Assembly (NCBI GenBank): GCA_051010055.1
Contig: JBPCVY010000255.1
Location: 1 to 19,940, forward strand
Origin: CAJQND01 sp051010055
GTDB lineage: Bacteria > Pseudomonadota > Alphaproteobacteria > Rhizobiales > CAJQND01
Length of the DNA stretch: 19,940 nucleotides
Direction of reading: 5' to 3'
Below are positions 1 to 8,036 of the stretch, piece after piece; position 1 is the stretch's first letter; each line of letters opens with the position of its first letter. The notes beneath the pieces were generated by a model that was not told the DNA's origin, made no database searches, and saw only the letters and a program-made list of their open reading frames with translations. Both the position numbers and the translations under genes were made by a program.

Positions 1-239
1 GTGTCAAAACGTGTCATTTTGAGTTTTCAGGCGAAAGGCGCCCGCCTGGCTTTACCAAAGCATTGTTTTTCTCTTTTGTGGCCTCAATGCCCGCCCTCAC
101 CCCCTGTGGTTAGGTGCCGCAACGGAAACAAAACCACCGCCAGCGGAATTCCGGTTTTTCTCACCAATGTTTTCGGGTATTGCTGTGGTGAGAAAAATAA
201 AACATGCGTTGCAGGAAGTCCTGGGCGGCGGGAGGGAAA
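1..239. other. Intergenic region upstream of the malic enzyme gene
   Basis: No convincing gene lies here. The one long plus-strand frame has no family resemblance, is Cys/Pro-rich in an unnatural way and runs into the malic enzyme start in a different frame. The notable content is the perfect 12-bp inverted repeat at 155-166/186-197, listed separately. The left edge may hold the promoter region of a divergent gene outside the window. Confidence 0.5.
155..197. promoter_or_regulatory. Perfect 12-bp inverted repeat upstream of the malic enzyme gene
   Basis: TTTTTCTCACCA at 155-166 is exactly repeated in inverse orientation as TGGTGAGAAAAA at 186-197, separated by 19 nt. It ends 42 nt before the malic enzyme start at 240. 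It could be a two-half-site operator or an mRNA leader hairpin. A simple terminator is less likely because the second arm is followed by TAAAAC rather than a T-run. The symmetry is seen directly; the regulatory role is inferred. Confidence 0.5.
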
Positions 240-2531
240 ATGCCAAGAAAATTGAGCGACGACTTGCGGGCTGGCGCGCTTGTCTACCACTCTCACCCAA
301 AGCCGGGAAAGCTTGAAATCAAGGCCACCAAACCTTTGGGAAACCAGCGCGATTTGGCGCTTGCATACTCCCCCGGCGTGGCCGCCGCCTGCGATGTAAT
401 TGCCGAAGAACCTGCCAAGGCCATGGAGCTTACCTCAAAAGGTAATCTGGTGGCCGTGATTTCCAACGGCACAGCCGTTCTTGGGCTGGGTTCCATCGGC
501 GCATTGGCTTCCAAACCGGTTATGGAAGGAAAAGCGGTACTATTCAAAAAGTTCGCCGGCATCGATGTCTTCGATATCGAGGTGGATGAAACCGACCCAA
601 AGCGCTTTTGCGATGTGGTGGCAGCGCTTGAGCCCACATTCGGCGGCATTAATCTTGAGGACATCAAGGCGCCTGAATGCTTCCAGATTGAAGACGCGCT
701 CAAGAAACGCATGTCCATCCCGGTTTTCCATGACGACCAGCACGGCACCGCCATCATCGTCGGCGCCGCAGTTCTCAATGGAATTGAGCTGGCAAAAAAG
801 GACATCAAAAAGGCAAAGGTGGTTGCATCGGGCGCCGGTGCTGCTGCATTGGCTTGCCTCAACCTTTTGGTGACGCTCGGTTTTGATCGCAAGAACATCT
901 GGGTGACGGACATTGACGGCTTGGTTTATGAAGGCCGCAAAGAGGCGATGGATGAGTGGAAATCCAAGTTCGCCCAGAAGACGGACAAGCGCACTCTGGC
1001 CGACGTTATTGACGATGCGGACGTTTTTCTTGGTCTTTCCGCCGGCGGGGTTCTGAAGCCTGAAATGGTAACGCGCATGGCTAAACAGCCGCTTATCATG
1101 GCCCTTGCCAATCCAAATCCTGAAATCGACCCCAAGCTGGCCCAGGAAACCCGGCCCGACGCCATGATTTGTACGGGCCGTTCTGACTACCCGAACCAGG
1201 TGAACAACGTCCTTTGTTTCCCTTATATTTTCCGGGGCACGTTGGACGCCGGCGCCACAACCATTAACGATGAAATGAAACTTGCAGCGGTAAGGGCAAT
1301 TGCAGCCCTTGCCCATGAGGCATCATCTGATGTGGCGGCCAAGGCATACGGTGGAAAATCGGGCACCTTCGGGCCAGACCGGCTTATCCCCAATCGGTTC
1401 GACCCGAGACTGATTTTGTGGATCGCGCCGGCGGTGGCCCGTGCGGCCATGGAAAGCGGCGTTGCCACCCGGCCCATTGAGAATTTCGAGGACTACAACG
1501 AACGCCTCAACCGTTTCGTTTTCCGCTCCGGCTTTATTATGAAACCGGTTTTCGAGGTCGCAAAGCGCCAACCCAAACGGGTTATCTACGCTGAAGGTGA
1601 GGATGAGCGCATATTGCGCGCAGCGCAGGTGGCGCTTGAAGAAGGGCTTGCTAAGCCTATCCTCATTGGCCGCCCGCGCGTCATCGAACACAGGCTGAAA
1701 CGGTTCGGCCTTTCCATAAAGCCTGGTGAAGATTTCGAAGTAATCAATCCGGAAGATGATCCGCGCTACCGCGATTATGTTGCAACCTACTTGGAGCGCA
1801 CAGGTCGAAAAGGGGTAACCCCTGATATTGCTCGCACAATCATCAGAACGCGCCCGACGGTTATCGCCTGTATCGCCCTTCAGCGCGGCGATGCTGACGC
1901 CATGATTTGCGGCCTTGAAGGGGAGTTCATCCGTCACCTCAACGATATCCGCAATGTGGTGGGCCTTGCCAGAGGCGAACATGATCTCTCAACCGTCAGC
2001 TTGGTGATCCTTCCCAAGGGCGCCTATTTCCTGGCCGACACCTATGTAACCACCGATCCTTCCGCAAAAGAGATTGCCCAAATGGCAATACTGACAGCAG
2101 CGAAGGTCCGCAGGTTCGGCATTGAGCCCAAGGTCGCCCTGTTATCTCACTCCAATTTTGGAAGCCGCAATTCGCCAAGCGCTGAAAAAATGCGCGACGC
2201 ACTGGCTTTTTTGCGCGAAATGGCCCCCGATCTTGAAGTGGACGGCGAGATGCACGGCGATGCGGCATTGAGCCAGGAACAGCGCGACCGTGTGTTCCCG
2301 GCATCACTGCTTGCAGGTTCCGCCAACGTGCTGATTATGCCAAACCTGGATGCGGCCAACATTGCCTATCAGCTGATCAAGGTGATGGCCGATGCCCTTC
2401 CCGTCGGGCCCATTCTTGTGGGCGCGGCAAAGCCTGCCCACATACTTACACCGTCAGTAACGGCCCGGGGCGTTGTGAATATGACGGCCCTTTCCGTGGT
2501 CGATGCACAAGGCGGTGGACAATTGCTCTAG
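240..2531 (+). CDS. maeB: Malic enzyme with C-terminal phosphotransacetylase-like domain (NADP-type, MaeB/TME)
   Basis: 763 aa from the ATG at 240, chosen because GGGAGGG precedes it at proper spacing and because the mature family start (MPRKLSDD) follows; the upstream ATG at 204 adds an atypical 12-residue extension. It catalyses oxidative decarboxylation of malate to pyruvate in the cytoplasm. The malic domain covers about residues 1-430, with the catalytic Tyr region LALAYSPGVA (41-49), the metal-site motifs NLEDIKAPECF (138-148) and PVFHDDQHGT (161-170), and the dinucleotide fold SGAGAAA (197-203). A phosphotransacetylase-like domain begins near residue 440 (RVIYAEGEDERILRAAQ); in this family it is generally not enzymatically active and serves regulation. 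The length matches chimeric malic enzymes of alphaproteobacteria. NADP versus NAD preference cannot be settled from sequence alone. Its TAG stop shares CTAG with the stop of the convergent thiamine pyrophosphokinase gene. Confidence 0.95.
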   Translation: MPRKLSDDLRAGALVYHSHPKPGKLEIKATKPLGNQRDLALAYSPGVAAACDVIAEEPAKAMELTSKGNLVAVISNGTAVLGLGSIGALASKPVMEGKAVLFKKFAGIDVFDIEVDETDPKRFCDVVAALEPTFGGINLEDIKAPECFQIEDALKKRMSIPVFHDDQHGTAIIVGAAVLNGIELAKKDIKKAKVVASGAGAAALACLNLLVTLGFDRKNIWVTDIDGLVYEGRKEAMDEWKSKFAQKTDKRTLADVIDDADVFLGLSAGGVLKPEMVTRMAKQPLIMALANPNPEIDPKLAQETRPDAMICTGRSDYPNQVNNVLCFPYIFRGTLDAGATTINDEMKLAAVRAIAALAHEASSDVAAKAYGGKSGTFGPDRLIPNRFDPRLILWIAPAVARAAMESGVATRPIENFEDYNERLNRFVFRSGFIMKPVFEVAKRQPKRVIYAEGEDERILRAAQVALEEGLAKPILIGRPRVIEHRLKRFGLSIKPGEDFEVINPEDDPRYRDYVATYLERTGRKGVTPDIARTIIRTRPTVIACIALQRGDADAMICGLEGEFIRHLNDIRNVVGLARGEHDLSTVSLVILPKGAYFLADTYVTTDPSAKEIAQMAILTAAKVRRFGIEPKVALLSHSNFGSRNSPSAEKMRDALAFLREMAPDLEVDGEMHGDAALSQEQRDRVFPASLLAGSANVLIMPNLDAANIAYQLIKVMADALPVGPILVGAAKPAHILTPSVTARGVVNMTALSVVDAQGGGQLL

Positions 2532-3232
2532 GCAAGGGTCTCAATCAAATCGTTCAGATATGAGTGGGACATAACCACCGCATAAGGGCTTTCATTGTTC
2601 GCCACCGGCTCAATGAAGACCTCGTAGCCGGAAACTTCGTTTGACGTTCCGATGAGGTTTCCTTGCTCCAGGACCAATCCGTCCAGGGGAAATTTCAACC
2701 CGGTGGACCGTTTGAATGCGGCCCTGGCAAACGGATAGATGGAAACGCGCGCACCGGGTGTCATTTTCATACGGAAGTCGCCCACCGTTGCGAAAATTAC
2801 ATCCACGGTGTCCACCATCAGCACCGCCTTTTCGCCTGCATATTTTGAGAGCACATGCAGCGCGGCAAGTGTGTGGTCGAACTGGTGGCCGGTAAATCCC
2901 AGCGCTAGGTAAAGCGGGGCTTTGGTGGCATAAAGGCACTTTTCGAAATCTGTCGTATCCTGTTCGGCAAATTCCAGAACTTTAGTGCGTTCTTCCCAAA
3001 AAGCGCGGTCTTTTAGGGAATCCATATCCCCGATAATCGCTGCAGGATGAATATGGTGTTCCTTGAGGTTATTCGCGGCACCATCGGCGGCAACCGGCAC
3101 GAAATCCCGGGCGGCGAATTCCGCCAGAATTTGCGGGTCGATTTCGCCGCCCCCTATCAACAGCACAGGTGTGTCAAACTCCAAGACTGCCTTGGTATTT
3201 CCGCTTTTTTGCACTTTCAGCTTGTCATCCAT
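2528..3232 (-). CDS. thiN: Thiamine pyrophosphokinase (thiamine diphosphokinase)
   Basis: 234 aa. It transfers pyrophosphate from ATP to thiamine to give thiamine diphosphate, in the cytoplasm. Family motifs are clear: DGAANNL (50-56), GDMDSL (68-73), the acidic DTTDFEKCL stretch (92-100) and GFTGHQFDHTLAAL (112-125). The ATG at 3232 gives normal length, but its Shine-Dalgarno is poor; longer in-frame extensions are atypical and would read through the antisense of the riboswitch. The gene is divergent from thiBPQ and is separated from the TPP riboswitch (opposite strand) by only 23 nt, so its promoter and leader must overlap the thi control region on the other strand. It completes a salvage route: ThiBPQ imports thiamine and this kinase activates it. 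The gene is named thiN in many bacterial thiamine regulon descriptions. Confidence 0.9.
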   Translation of the reverse strand: MDDKLKVQKSGNTKAVLEFDTPVLLIGGGEIDPQILAEFAARDFVPVAADGAANNLKEHHIHPAAIIGDMDSLKDRAFWEERTKVLEFAEQDTTDFEKCLYATKAPLYLALGFTGHQFDHTLAALHVLSKYAGEKAVLMVDTVDVIFATVGDFRMKMTPGARVSIYPFARAAFKRSTGLKFPLDGLVLEQGNLIGTSNEVSGYEVFIEPVANNESPYAVVMSHSYLNDLIETLA

Positions 3233-3255
3233 GAATTTCGAACTATTGTCTGCTG

Positions 3256-3343
3256 CATCTCTCTGGGGTGCGTCCCATATGGGGCGCTGAGAAATACCCA
3301 TTGAACCTGATCCAGTTAACACTGGCGGAGGAAGAAAGAGATG
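3256..3343 (+). promoter_or_regulatory. TPP (THI-box) riboswitch upstream of thiBPQ
   Basis: The conserved THI core is readable: GGGGTGC (3265-3271), CTGAGA (3287-3292), ATACCC (3294-3299), TTGAACCTGATC (3301-3312), GTTAA (3315-3319), then ACTGGCGGAGGAA. Helix P1 closes the element: CATCTCT at 3256-3262 pairs exactly with AGAGATG at 3337-3343. TPP binding is known to lower expression of thiamine transport genes through this aptamer class. The aptamer ends 67 nt before the thiB ATG. No rho-independent terminator follows, so translational control is likely (see the hairpin at 3379-3405). Confidence 0.95.
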
Positions 3344-3378
3344 ACAATGCACCCATAATGCTGTCAAATTTCTTGCAC

Positions 3379-3405
3379 CGCCCTTCTGGTTTGACCAAAG
3401 GAGCG
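3379..3405 (+). promoter_or_regulatory. Putative Shine-Dalgarno-sequestering hairpin of the thi riboswitch
   Basis: CGCCCTTCTGGT (3379-3390) can fold on ACCAAAGGAGCG (3394-3405) with a 3-nt loop, giving 10 of 12 pairs (one G-T wobble, two C-A mismatches). The thiB Shine-Dalgarno AAAGGAG (3397-3403) lies entirely in the 3' arm and would be hidden. This fits an expression platform that blocks translation when TPP is bound. The pairing was worked out by eye; no energy was computed. Confidence 0.55.
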
Positions 3406-3410
3406 TTTTA

Positions 3411-4418
3411 ATGAAACTCACCAGAACACTGTTTTCCCTTATTCTTTTCACAGGGGCAGTTGTCAATGCGCACGCCGCTGACAAGCCAACTCTGACAATA
3501 TACACCTATGACGCGTTCGCCGCTGACTGGGGCCCGGCGCCTAAACTGAAGGAAGCATTTGAAGCAACATGCGAATGCACCGTGGACTTTGTTGCCGCCG
3601 ATTCTTCCATTGGCGCATTGCGTAAAGTCCAGCTTGAAGGTGATGAAACAAAGGCCGACATCGTTCTCGGCCTCGACACCAACATTGCAGAAGCTGCACG
3701 GGAAACCGGCCTGTTTGCACTGCATGGCGCAGATGCCTCAAACCTTTCCATTCCCGTTGAATGGCACGATGAGACCTTCCTGCCGTTCGACTACAGCTAC
3801 TTTGCTTTTGTCTACAACACAGAGAAAGTGAAGTCCGCACCTGCTTCTTTCACCGAACTTGCGGAGAAACCGGACGATTTCAAAATTGTCATTCAAGACC
3901 CTCGTTCTTCAACGCCGGGCCTTGGTCTGGTTTTGTGGGTGCGCGAGGCATATGGCGACAAAGCACCGGAAATCTGGAAAAAGATTGCCCCGAAAATCCT
4001 CACCGTCACCAAAGGCTGGTCTGAAGCTTATGGCCTGTTTCTGAAGGATGAGGCAGACATGGTGCTTTCCTACACCACTTCGCCTGCATATCACCTGATC
4101 GCCGAAAGCGATGCACGGTTTAAATCGGCTGCATTCAACGAAGGCCATTATGTGCAGGTGGAAGTTGCCGGCATTTTGAAATCTTCCAAGCAGCCCGAGC
4201 TTGCCCAAAAGTTCATGGCATTCATGCTGACAGATACCTTCCAGGATGTCATTCCGACAACCAACTGGACATATCCGGCAACCAAAACGGCAAAAGGCCT
4301 GCCAAAGGGATTTGAATCGCTGCAAGTTCCGGAAAAAACACTATTGATCGACGGCAAGAAGGTTGAAGAAAACCGCAAGGCCTGGATCGATGAGTGGCTG
4401 AACGTCATCGGCAAATAA
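3411..4418 (+). CDS. thiB: Thiamine ABC transporter, periplasmic substrate-binding protein
   Basis: 335 aa, start ATG preceded by AAAGGAG with 7-nt spacing. A Sec signal peptide (MKLTRTLFSLILF...VNAHA, cleavage after about residue 23) directs it to the periplasm, where it binds thiamine, TMP or TPP. ThiB hallmarks include LTIYTYDAFAADWGP near the mature N-terminus, the central DPRSSTPGLGLVLW, YTTSPAYH, and IPTTNWTYPA near the C-terminus. It is the first gene of thiB-thiP-thiQ behind a TPP riboswitch, which strongly supports the function. thiP follows after a 32-nt gap. Confidence 0.95.
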   Translation: MKLTRTLFSLILFTGAVVNAHAADKPTLTIYTYDAFAADWGPAPKLKEAFEATCECTVDFVAADSSIGALRKVQLEGDETKADIVLGLDTNIAEAARETGLFALHGADASNLSIPVEWHDETFLPFDYSYFAFVYNTEKVKSAPASFTELAEKPDDFKIVIQDPRSSTPGLGLVLWVREAYGDKAPEIWKKIAPKILTVTKGWSEAYGLFLKDEADMVLSYTTSPAYHLIAESDARFKSAAFNEGHYVQVEVAGILKSSKQPELAQKFMAFMLTDTFQDVIPTTNWTYPATKTAKGLPKGFESLQVPEKTLLIDGKKVEENRKAWIDEWLNVIGK

Positions 4419-4450
4419 GTGTGAGAGCGAACGTGGGGCGAGGAACCGAA

Positions 4451-6088
4451 ATGACCCGGAAATCCCCTGCCGTTCGCTTTGCATTCTCTTTCTGGCCGGG
4501 CATTGGCGCTGCTGCGCTTTTGCTCGGCTTTTCTATTCTGGTGTTCGCGCATATCCTGAGCCTGCCCCAGGCGAAAGGCTCCATCAACCTCGATAGCCGG
4601 GTTTGGAGCACCTTGCTGTTCACCCTCTTCCAGGCTGGGCTATCAACACTGCTCTCTCTGGTGGCAGGCACGGCAATTGCCTGGAGCCTTCTTCATCAGC
4701 GCCGTTTCTTTGGTCGCAACATCCTTGTTGCACTTTTCTCCTCCGCGTTGGTCTTACCAACTCTGGTTGCCGTACTGGGCCTTGTAACCGTGTTCGGACG
4801 CAACGGCTGGATCAACGGCCTTGCGGAAGCCTTGACCGGCACATCTTTTGGCCCTTTCATTTACGGCCTTGCCGGCATTCTCATTGCCCATGTTTACTTC
4901 AACGCCTCATTCGCCGTGCGCGGTTTGCTCAACCGGCTTGAATCTGTGCCCCACGAGCGCTGGAAACTGGCGCGCAGCCTTGGCTTCACCGCCTGGCAAC
5001 GGTTCCGTTTCATAGAATGGCCTGCCATGAAATCCGCGCTGCCAGGTATCGGCATCACGATTTTTCTTTTGTGCTTTACATCATTCGCGATCGTGCTCGT
5101 CCTTGGCGGCTCGCCCCGCTACAACACGCTGGAAGTTGCCCTCTATGAAGCAGTGAAACTCGATTTCGACCTTGCCCAGGCTGTCGGGCTTGCCTTGGTT
5201 CAAATTGTTGTTTGCGCTGGTTTGGTGCTGGTTGCGGCAAGCATTAGGTCGTCAGTAACTGCTGCAGCAAAATCATCTTACCAAAGCGCTTGGCCGGAAC
5301 CTGCCGCAGCACGCTGGTGTCAATATGCCATTATCGCGTTTGCCGGGTTCGGGTTCATCGCCCCACTGACCGCAGTTATCTATGATGGCCTGCAGGCTGA
5401 GTTCTCGCGGCTGGTCACAGCGCCAACCTTCGTGCGCGGCTTTTTCACAAGCCTTTTGATCGCAACGGCATCAAGCCTCTTAACGGTCATGCTCGCCCTG
5501 GCCATCGGAATGGCGCGCCGCAACTTCAATGTGCCAGGAAGGTTTTCGCCAAATTTCTGGACCCGCATGACCGATCGCGCACTGGCCTTTTCAGGCACGC
5601 TTTTTCTGGCCGTTCCTTCACTCGTCCTGGGGCTTGGAATGTTCCTGATCGCCCGTCAGTTTGCCGGCCCGCTTGTCTACTGGACCGTTGCCGCAGTTCT
5701 GTGCGCCAACGTTCTCATGGCTCTTCCGTTCTCATTGGCAATCCTGACACCGGCGCTGGAAAAATCCGCGCTGCGTTTTGACAGGTTGTGTTTCTCCCTC
5801 GGCATAACCGGCATTGCCCGTTGGCGCTATGCGGAATGGCCGTTGCTGCGGGGCGATCTGGGATATGTCGTGGCTCTTGCCTTTTGTTTTTCGTTGGGCG
5901 ATCTGGGAGTAATCGCCTTGTTCGGCAGTCAGAATTTCGCCACCCTGCCCTGGTTGCTCTATCAAAATATGGGCTCATACCGAACACACGACGCTGCGGG
6001 CATCGCCCTTATTTTGCTTGCCCTCATTGTTGCTATCTTCACTATCGTCCCGCGCATTTTTTCCGGAAAGTCCCATGTTGAAGCTTGA
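4451..6088 (+). CDS. thiP: Thiamine ABC transporter, permease protein
   Basis: 545 aa inner-membrane permease with two fused permease halves and about 12 hydrophobic segments, as usual for ThiP. The ATG at 4451 is chosen because GAGGA lies 6 nt upstream; an earlier in-frame ATG at 4394 would overlap thiB and lacks such a site. Each half carries an EAA-type cytoplasmic loop for contact with ThiQ: around EWPAMKSALPGIGI in the first half and EWPLLRGDLGYVVALAF in the second. The 3' end overlaps thiQ by 14 nt, indicating translational coupling. The substrate is thiamine or its phosphates, judged from the operon. Confidence 0.93.
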   Translation: MTRKSPAVRFAFSFWPGIGAAALLLGFSILVFAHILSLPQAKGSINLDSRVWSTLLFTLFQAGLSTLLSLVAGTAIAWSLLHQRRFFGRNILVALFSSALVLPTLVAVLGLVTVFGRNGWINGLAEALTGTSFGPFIYGLAGILIAHVYFNASFAVRGLLNRLESVPHERWKLARSLGFTAWQRFRFIEWPAMKSALPGIGITIFLLCFTSFAIVLVLGGSPRYNTLEVALYEAVKLDFDLAQAVGLALVQIVVCAGLVLVAASIRSSVTAAAKSSYQSAWPEPAAARWCQYAIIAFAGFGFIAPLTAVIYDGLQAEFSRLVTAPTFVRGFFTSLLIATASSLLTVMLALAIGMARRNFNVPGRFSPNFWTRMTDRALAFSGTLFLAVPSLVLGLGMFLIARQFAGPLVYWTVAAVLCANVLMALPFSLAILTPALEKSALRFDRLCFSLGITGIARWRYAEWPLLRGDLGYVVALAFCFSLGDLGVIALFGSQNFATLPWLLYQNMGSYRTHDAAGIALILLALIVAIFTIVPRIFSGKSHVEA

Positions 6089-6722
6089 TGCCCTCGCCTA
6101 CCGTCATACCGGCCACACAGATGACGGGTATGAGTTCACCATGGAGGATGAAGCTGGCAAGATTGCCGGCATAACCGGGCGCAGTGGCAGCGGGAAATCA
6201 ACCCTTCTCGATTTGATTGCCGGATTTTTGCCCCCCACCAGCGGCGTGCTCAACTTCGATGGCACAAACCTATTGCCTCTGCCGCCTGAAGAAAGGCCCG
6301 TCACCATTCTTTTTCAGAACAACAATCTGTTCGACCATCTCACCGCAGAAGAAAACATTGCCCTTGGCGCCAACACTTCCTTGCGCCTTAACGATGAACA
6401 GCGCGCCCAGGTGGCCGATGCGCTTTCTGCGGTTGGCCTTGAAGGGCTTGGCCACCGCCGCGCAGGCAAGCTTTCCGGCGGCGAGCAGCAACGGGTAGGT
6501 CTCGCCCGCGCCCTGGTACGCAATACGCCCGTCTTGCTGCTGGATGAACCCTTCAGCGCCCTCGACACCACCACCAGGCGATCAATGTTGGAACTTGTGC
6601 GCAAAATTGCCGATGAACATTTGCGCGCAATTGTCATGGTCACCCATGACGTACGCGATTGCGAGGCTATCGCCGACAAACACTATTTGCTGTTCGAGGG
6701 CCGGTTGCACCTACAGGAATAA
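6075..6722 (+). CDS. thiQ: Thiamine ABC transporter, ATP-binding protein
   Basis: 215 aa from the ATG at 6075 (GGAAAG upstream), inside the end of thiP. It is a compact ABC ATPase with Walker A GRSGSGKST (35-43), Q-loop LFQNNNLF (79-86; the N-rich form is common in ThiQ), signature LSGGEQQRVGLARAL (133-147), Walker B VLLLDEP (153-159), D-loop SALD and switch His191 in VMVTHD. It energises thiamine uptake with ThiP and ThiB. Its stop is 7 nt from the stop of the convergent tpiA, with no evident terminator hairpin between. Confidence 0.95.
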   Translation: MLKLDALAYRHTGHTDDGYEFTMEDEAGKIAGITGRSGSGKSTLLDLIAGFLPPTSGVLNFDGTNLLPLPPEERPVTILFQNNNLFDHLTAEENIALGANTSLRLNDEQRAQVADALSAVGLEGLGHRRAGKLSGGEQQRVGLARALVRNTPVLLLDEPFSALDTTTRRSMLELVRKIADEHLRAIVMVTHDVRDCEAIADKHYLLFEGRLHLQE

Positions 6723-6729
6723 TAACCTG

Positions 6730-7488
6730 CTAGAGATAGGCGGCCACAATCCCGGAAAAGTCTTTCGCCTTCAGGCTGGCGCCGCCCACCAGGGCCCCGT
6801 TCACATTCTCAACCGCCATAAGCTCTGCTGCATTTTCCGGCTTTACCGAACCACCATAAAGAATGCGCACCTTGGCGCCTTCTTTCTCTCCAAGCAGGGC
6901 ATTCAGGCGCTTGCGAATATGGCCGTGCACCTTGGCAACATCGCTCGTGGTTGGCGTTCTTCCGCTGCCGATTGCCCATACCGGTTCGTAGGCGATTATG
7001 GTGTTGCGCGCTGTTGCGCTTGCCGGCAATGAACCCTTCAGCTGGACGCCGATTACCCTCAAGGTTTTGCCATCATCGCGCTCGGCCTCTGTTTCGCCCA
7101 CGCAAATAATGGCCGTCAGCCCGTTTTTGTGGATTGCGTCTGTCTGGGCGCGCGCATCGGCGTTGCTTTCACCATGGTCAGCGCGCCTTTCCGAATGGCC
7201 GACAATTACCGCCGAGGCCCCGGCATTTTTCAACATTTCTGCAGAAACATCGCCCGTATGCGCACCTGCATCAGCGCTGTGGCAATGCTGGGCGCCGGTT
7301 TTGAGTTTTGAGCCGCTGGAGGTTTCTTTCATCGCGCTGATGAGCGTTGCCGGCGGGCAAATCATCACATCACAACGCGGCGTATTCTTTTCCAGCCATG
7401 AATTCAACTTGCGCGCTTCACCAAGATCGCGCCTCAACCCGTTCATTTTCCAGTTGCCCGCCACAAGCGGGCGCGGTTTTTTTGCCAT
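6730..7488 (-). CDS. tpiA: Triosephosphate isomerase
   Basis: 252 aa, the standard length. The ATG at 7488 is preceded by GGGGGAAGG. It interconverts dihydroxyacetone phosphate and glyceraldehyde 3-phosphate in the cytoplasm. All catalytic elements are present: GNWKMNG with Asn12 and Lys14, HSERR with His98, AYEPVWAIGSG with Glu168, and the phosphate-gripping YGGSVKPENA near the C-terminus. The loop-6 hinge reads GSGRTPTTS, slightly off the common GTGKTAT but conservative. It lies 103 nt downstream of the YeeE/YedE pair on the same strand. No functional link is evident, and a second tpi paralogue elsewhere is possible in this group. Confidence 0.95.
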   Translation of the reverse strand: MAKKPRPLVAGNWKMNGLRRDLGEARKLNSWLEKNTPRCDVMICPPATLISAMKETSSGSKLKTGAQHCHSADAGAHTGDVSAEMLKNAGASAVIVGHSERRADHGESNADARAQTDAIHKNGLTAIICVGETEAERDDGKTLRVIGVQLKGSLPASATARNTIIAYEPVWAIGSGRTPTTSDVAKVHGHIRKRLNALLGEKEGAKVRILYGGSVKPENAAELMAVENVNGALVGGASLKAKDFSGIVAAYL

Positions 7489-7591
7489 ACGCCTTCCCCC
7501 ACCATCACAATCCGCCCCGTACATTTGATGGCTGATAATCACCCCTACCGCAAGTGGTGGAGGGTGCGCGTTTTGCCGCTCTACCGGATGT

Positions 7592-8032
7592 TCACGCTTG
7601 CTGCGGCGACGAGGATTTCCCGGGCCGGGCAAGCATGCGCGCGGCAATCATGCCAATGAGCATGGCGATTACAAACACGATGGTGCCCGGGCGCATAAGG
7701 CCAATGCCGGTAATGGCAGGGCCCGGGCAAAAACCGCCCAATCCCCAGCCAACGCCAAAAATCGCAGCGCCCGATAGAAGCCGCCCATCAATATCCGTCG
7801 CAGTCGGCCACTGAAAGCGTTCAGAAAAAACCGGACGCGGCTTTTCCCTCAAAAGCCGGAAACCAACAAACGCCACCAAAACGGCGCCGCCCATGACAAA
7901 TGCCAGGGATGGGTCCCAGTCACCGGCAAAATCAAGAAACCCCAACACTTTTGCCGGATTTACCATACCGGAAACAATCAGACCGAGGCCGAAGATGAGG
8001 CCGCTCACAAGGCTTGCAATCACTTTGACCAT
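7592..8032 (-). CDS. DUF6691/YeeE-YedE family membrane protein, second half of a split sulfur transporter
   Basis: 146 aa with about four hydrophobic segments. Motifs are LIFGLGLIVSGMVNPAKVLGFLD near the N-terminus and the signature GVGWGLGGFCPGPAITG in the C-terminal half, whose Cys aligns with the sulfur-path Cys of the YeeE/YedE fold. The ATG at 8032 is preferred because GAGG precedes it and it starts 4 nt after the stop of the upstream partner; the ATG at 8047 would overlap the partner and lacks a ribosome site. With the neighbouring 142-aa protein it makes a two-subunit version of the YeeE/YedE fold, often linked to sulfide or thiosulfate metabolism. The substrate is not proven. Confidence 0.85.
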   Translation of the reverse strand: MVKVIASLVSGLIFGLGLIVSGMVNPAKVLGFLDFAGDWDPSLAFVMGGAVLVAFVGFRLLREKPRPVFSERFQWPTATDIDGRLLSGAAIFGVGWGLGGFCPGPAITGIGLMRPGTIVFVIAMLIGMIAARMLARPGKSSSPQQA

Positions 8033-8036
8033 TGCC

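Noticed and set aside
155..197. Inverted repeat as a terminator of an upstream gene
   Set aside because: The stem is followed by TAAAAC rather than a T-run, and the arms are symmetric with A/T ends; operator or leader hairpin fits better.
1..255. Open frame of 84 codons on the plus strand
   Set aside because: Unnatural composition, no family resemblance and overlap with the maeB start in another frame; probably noise.
540..1316. Long minus-strand frame inside maeB
   Set aside because: Antisense shadow of a well-conserved enzyme gene; composition is not protein-like.
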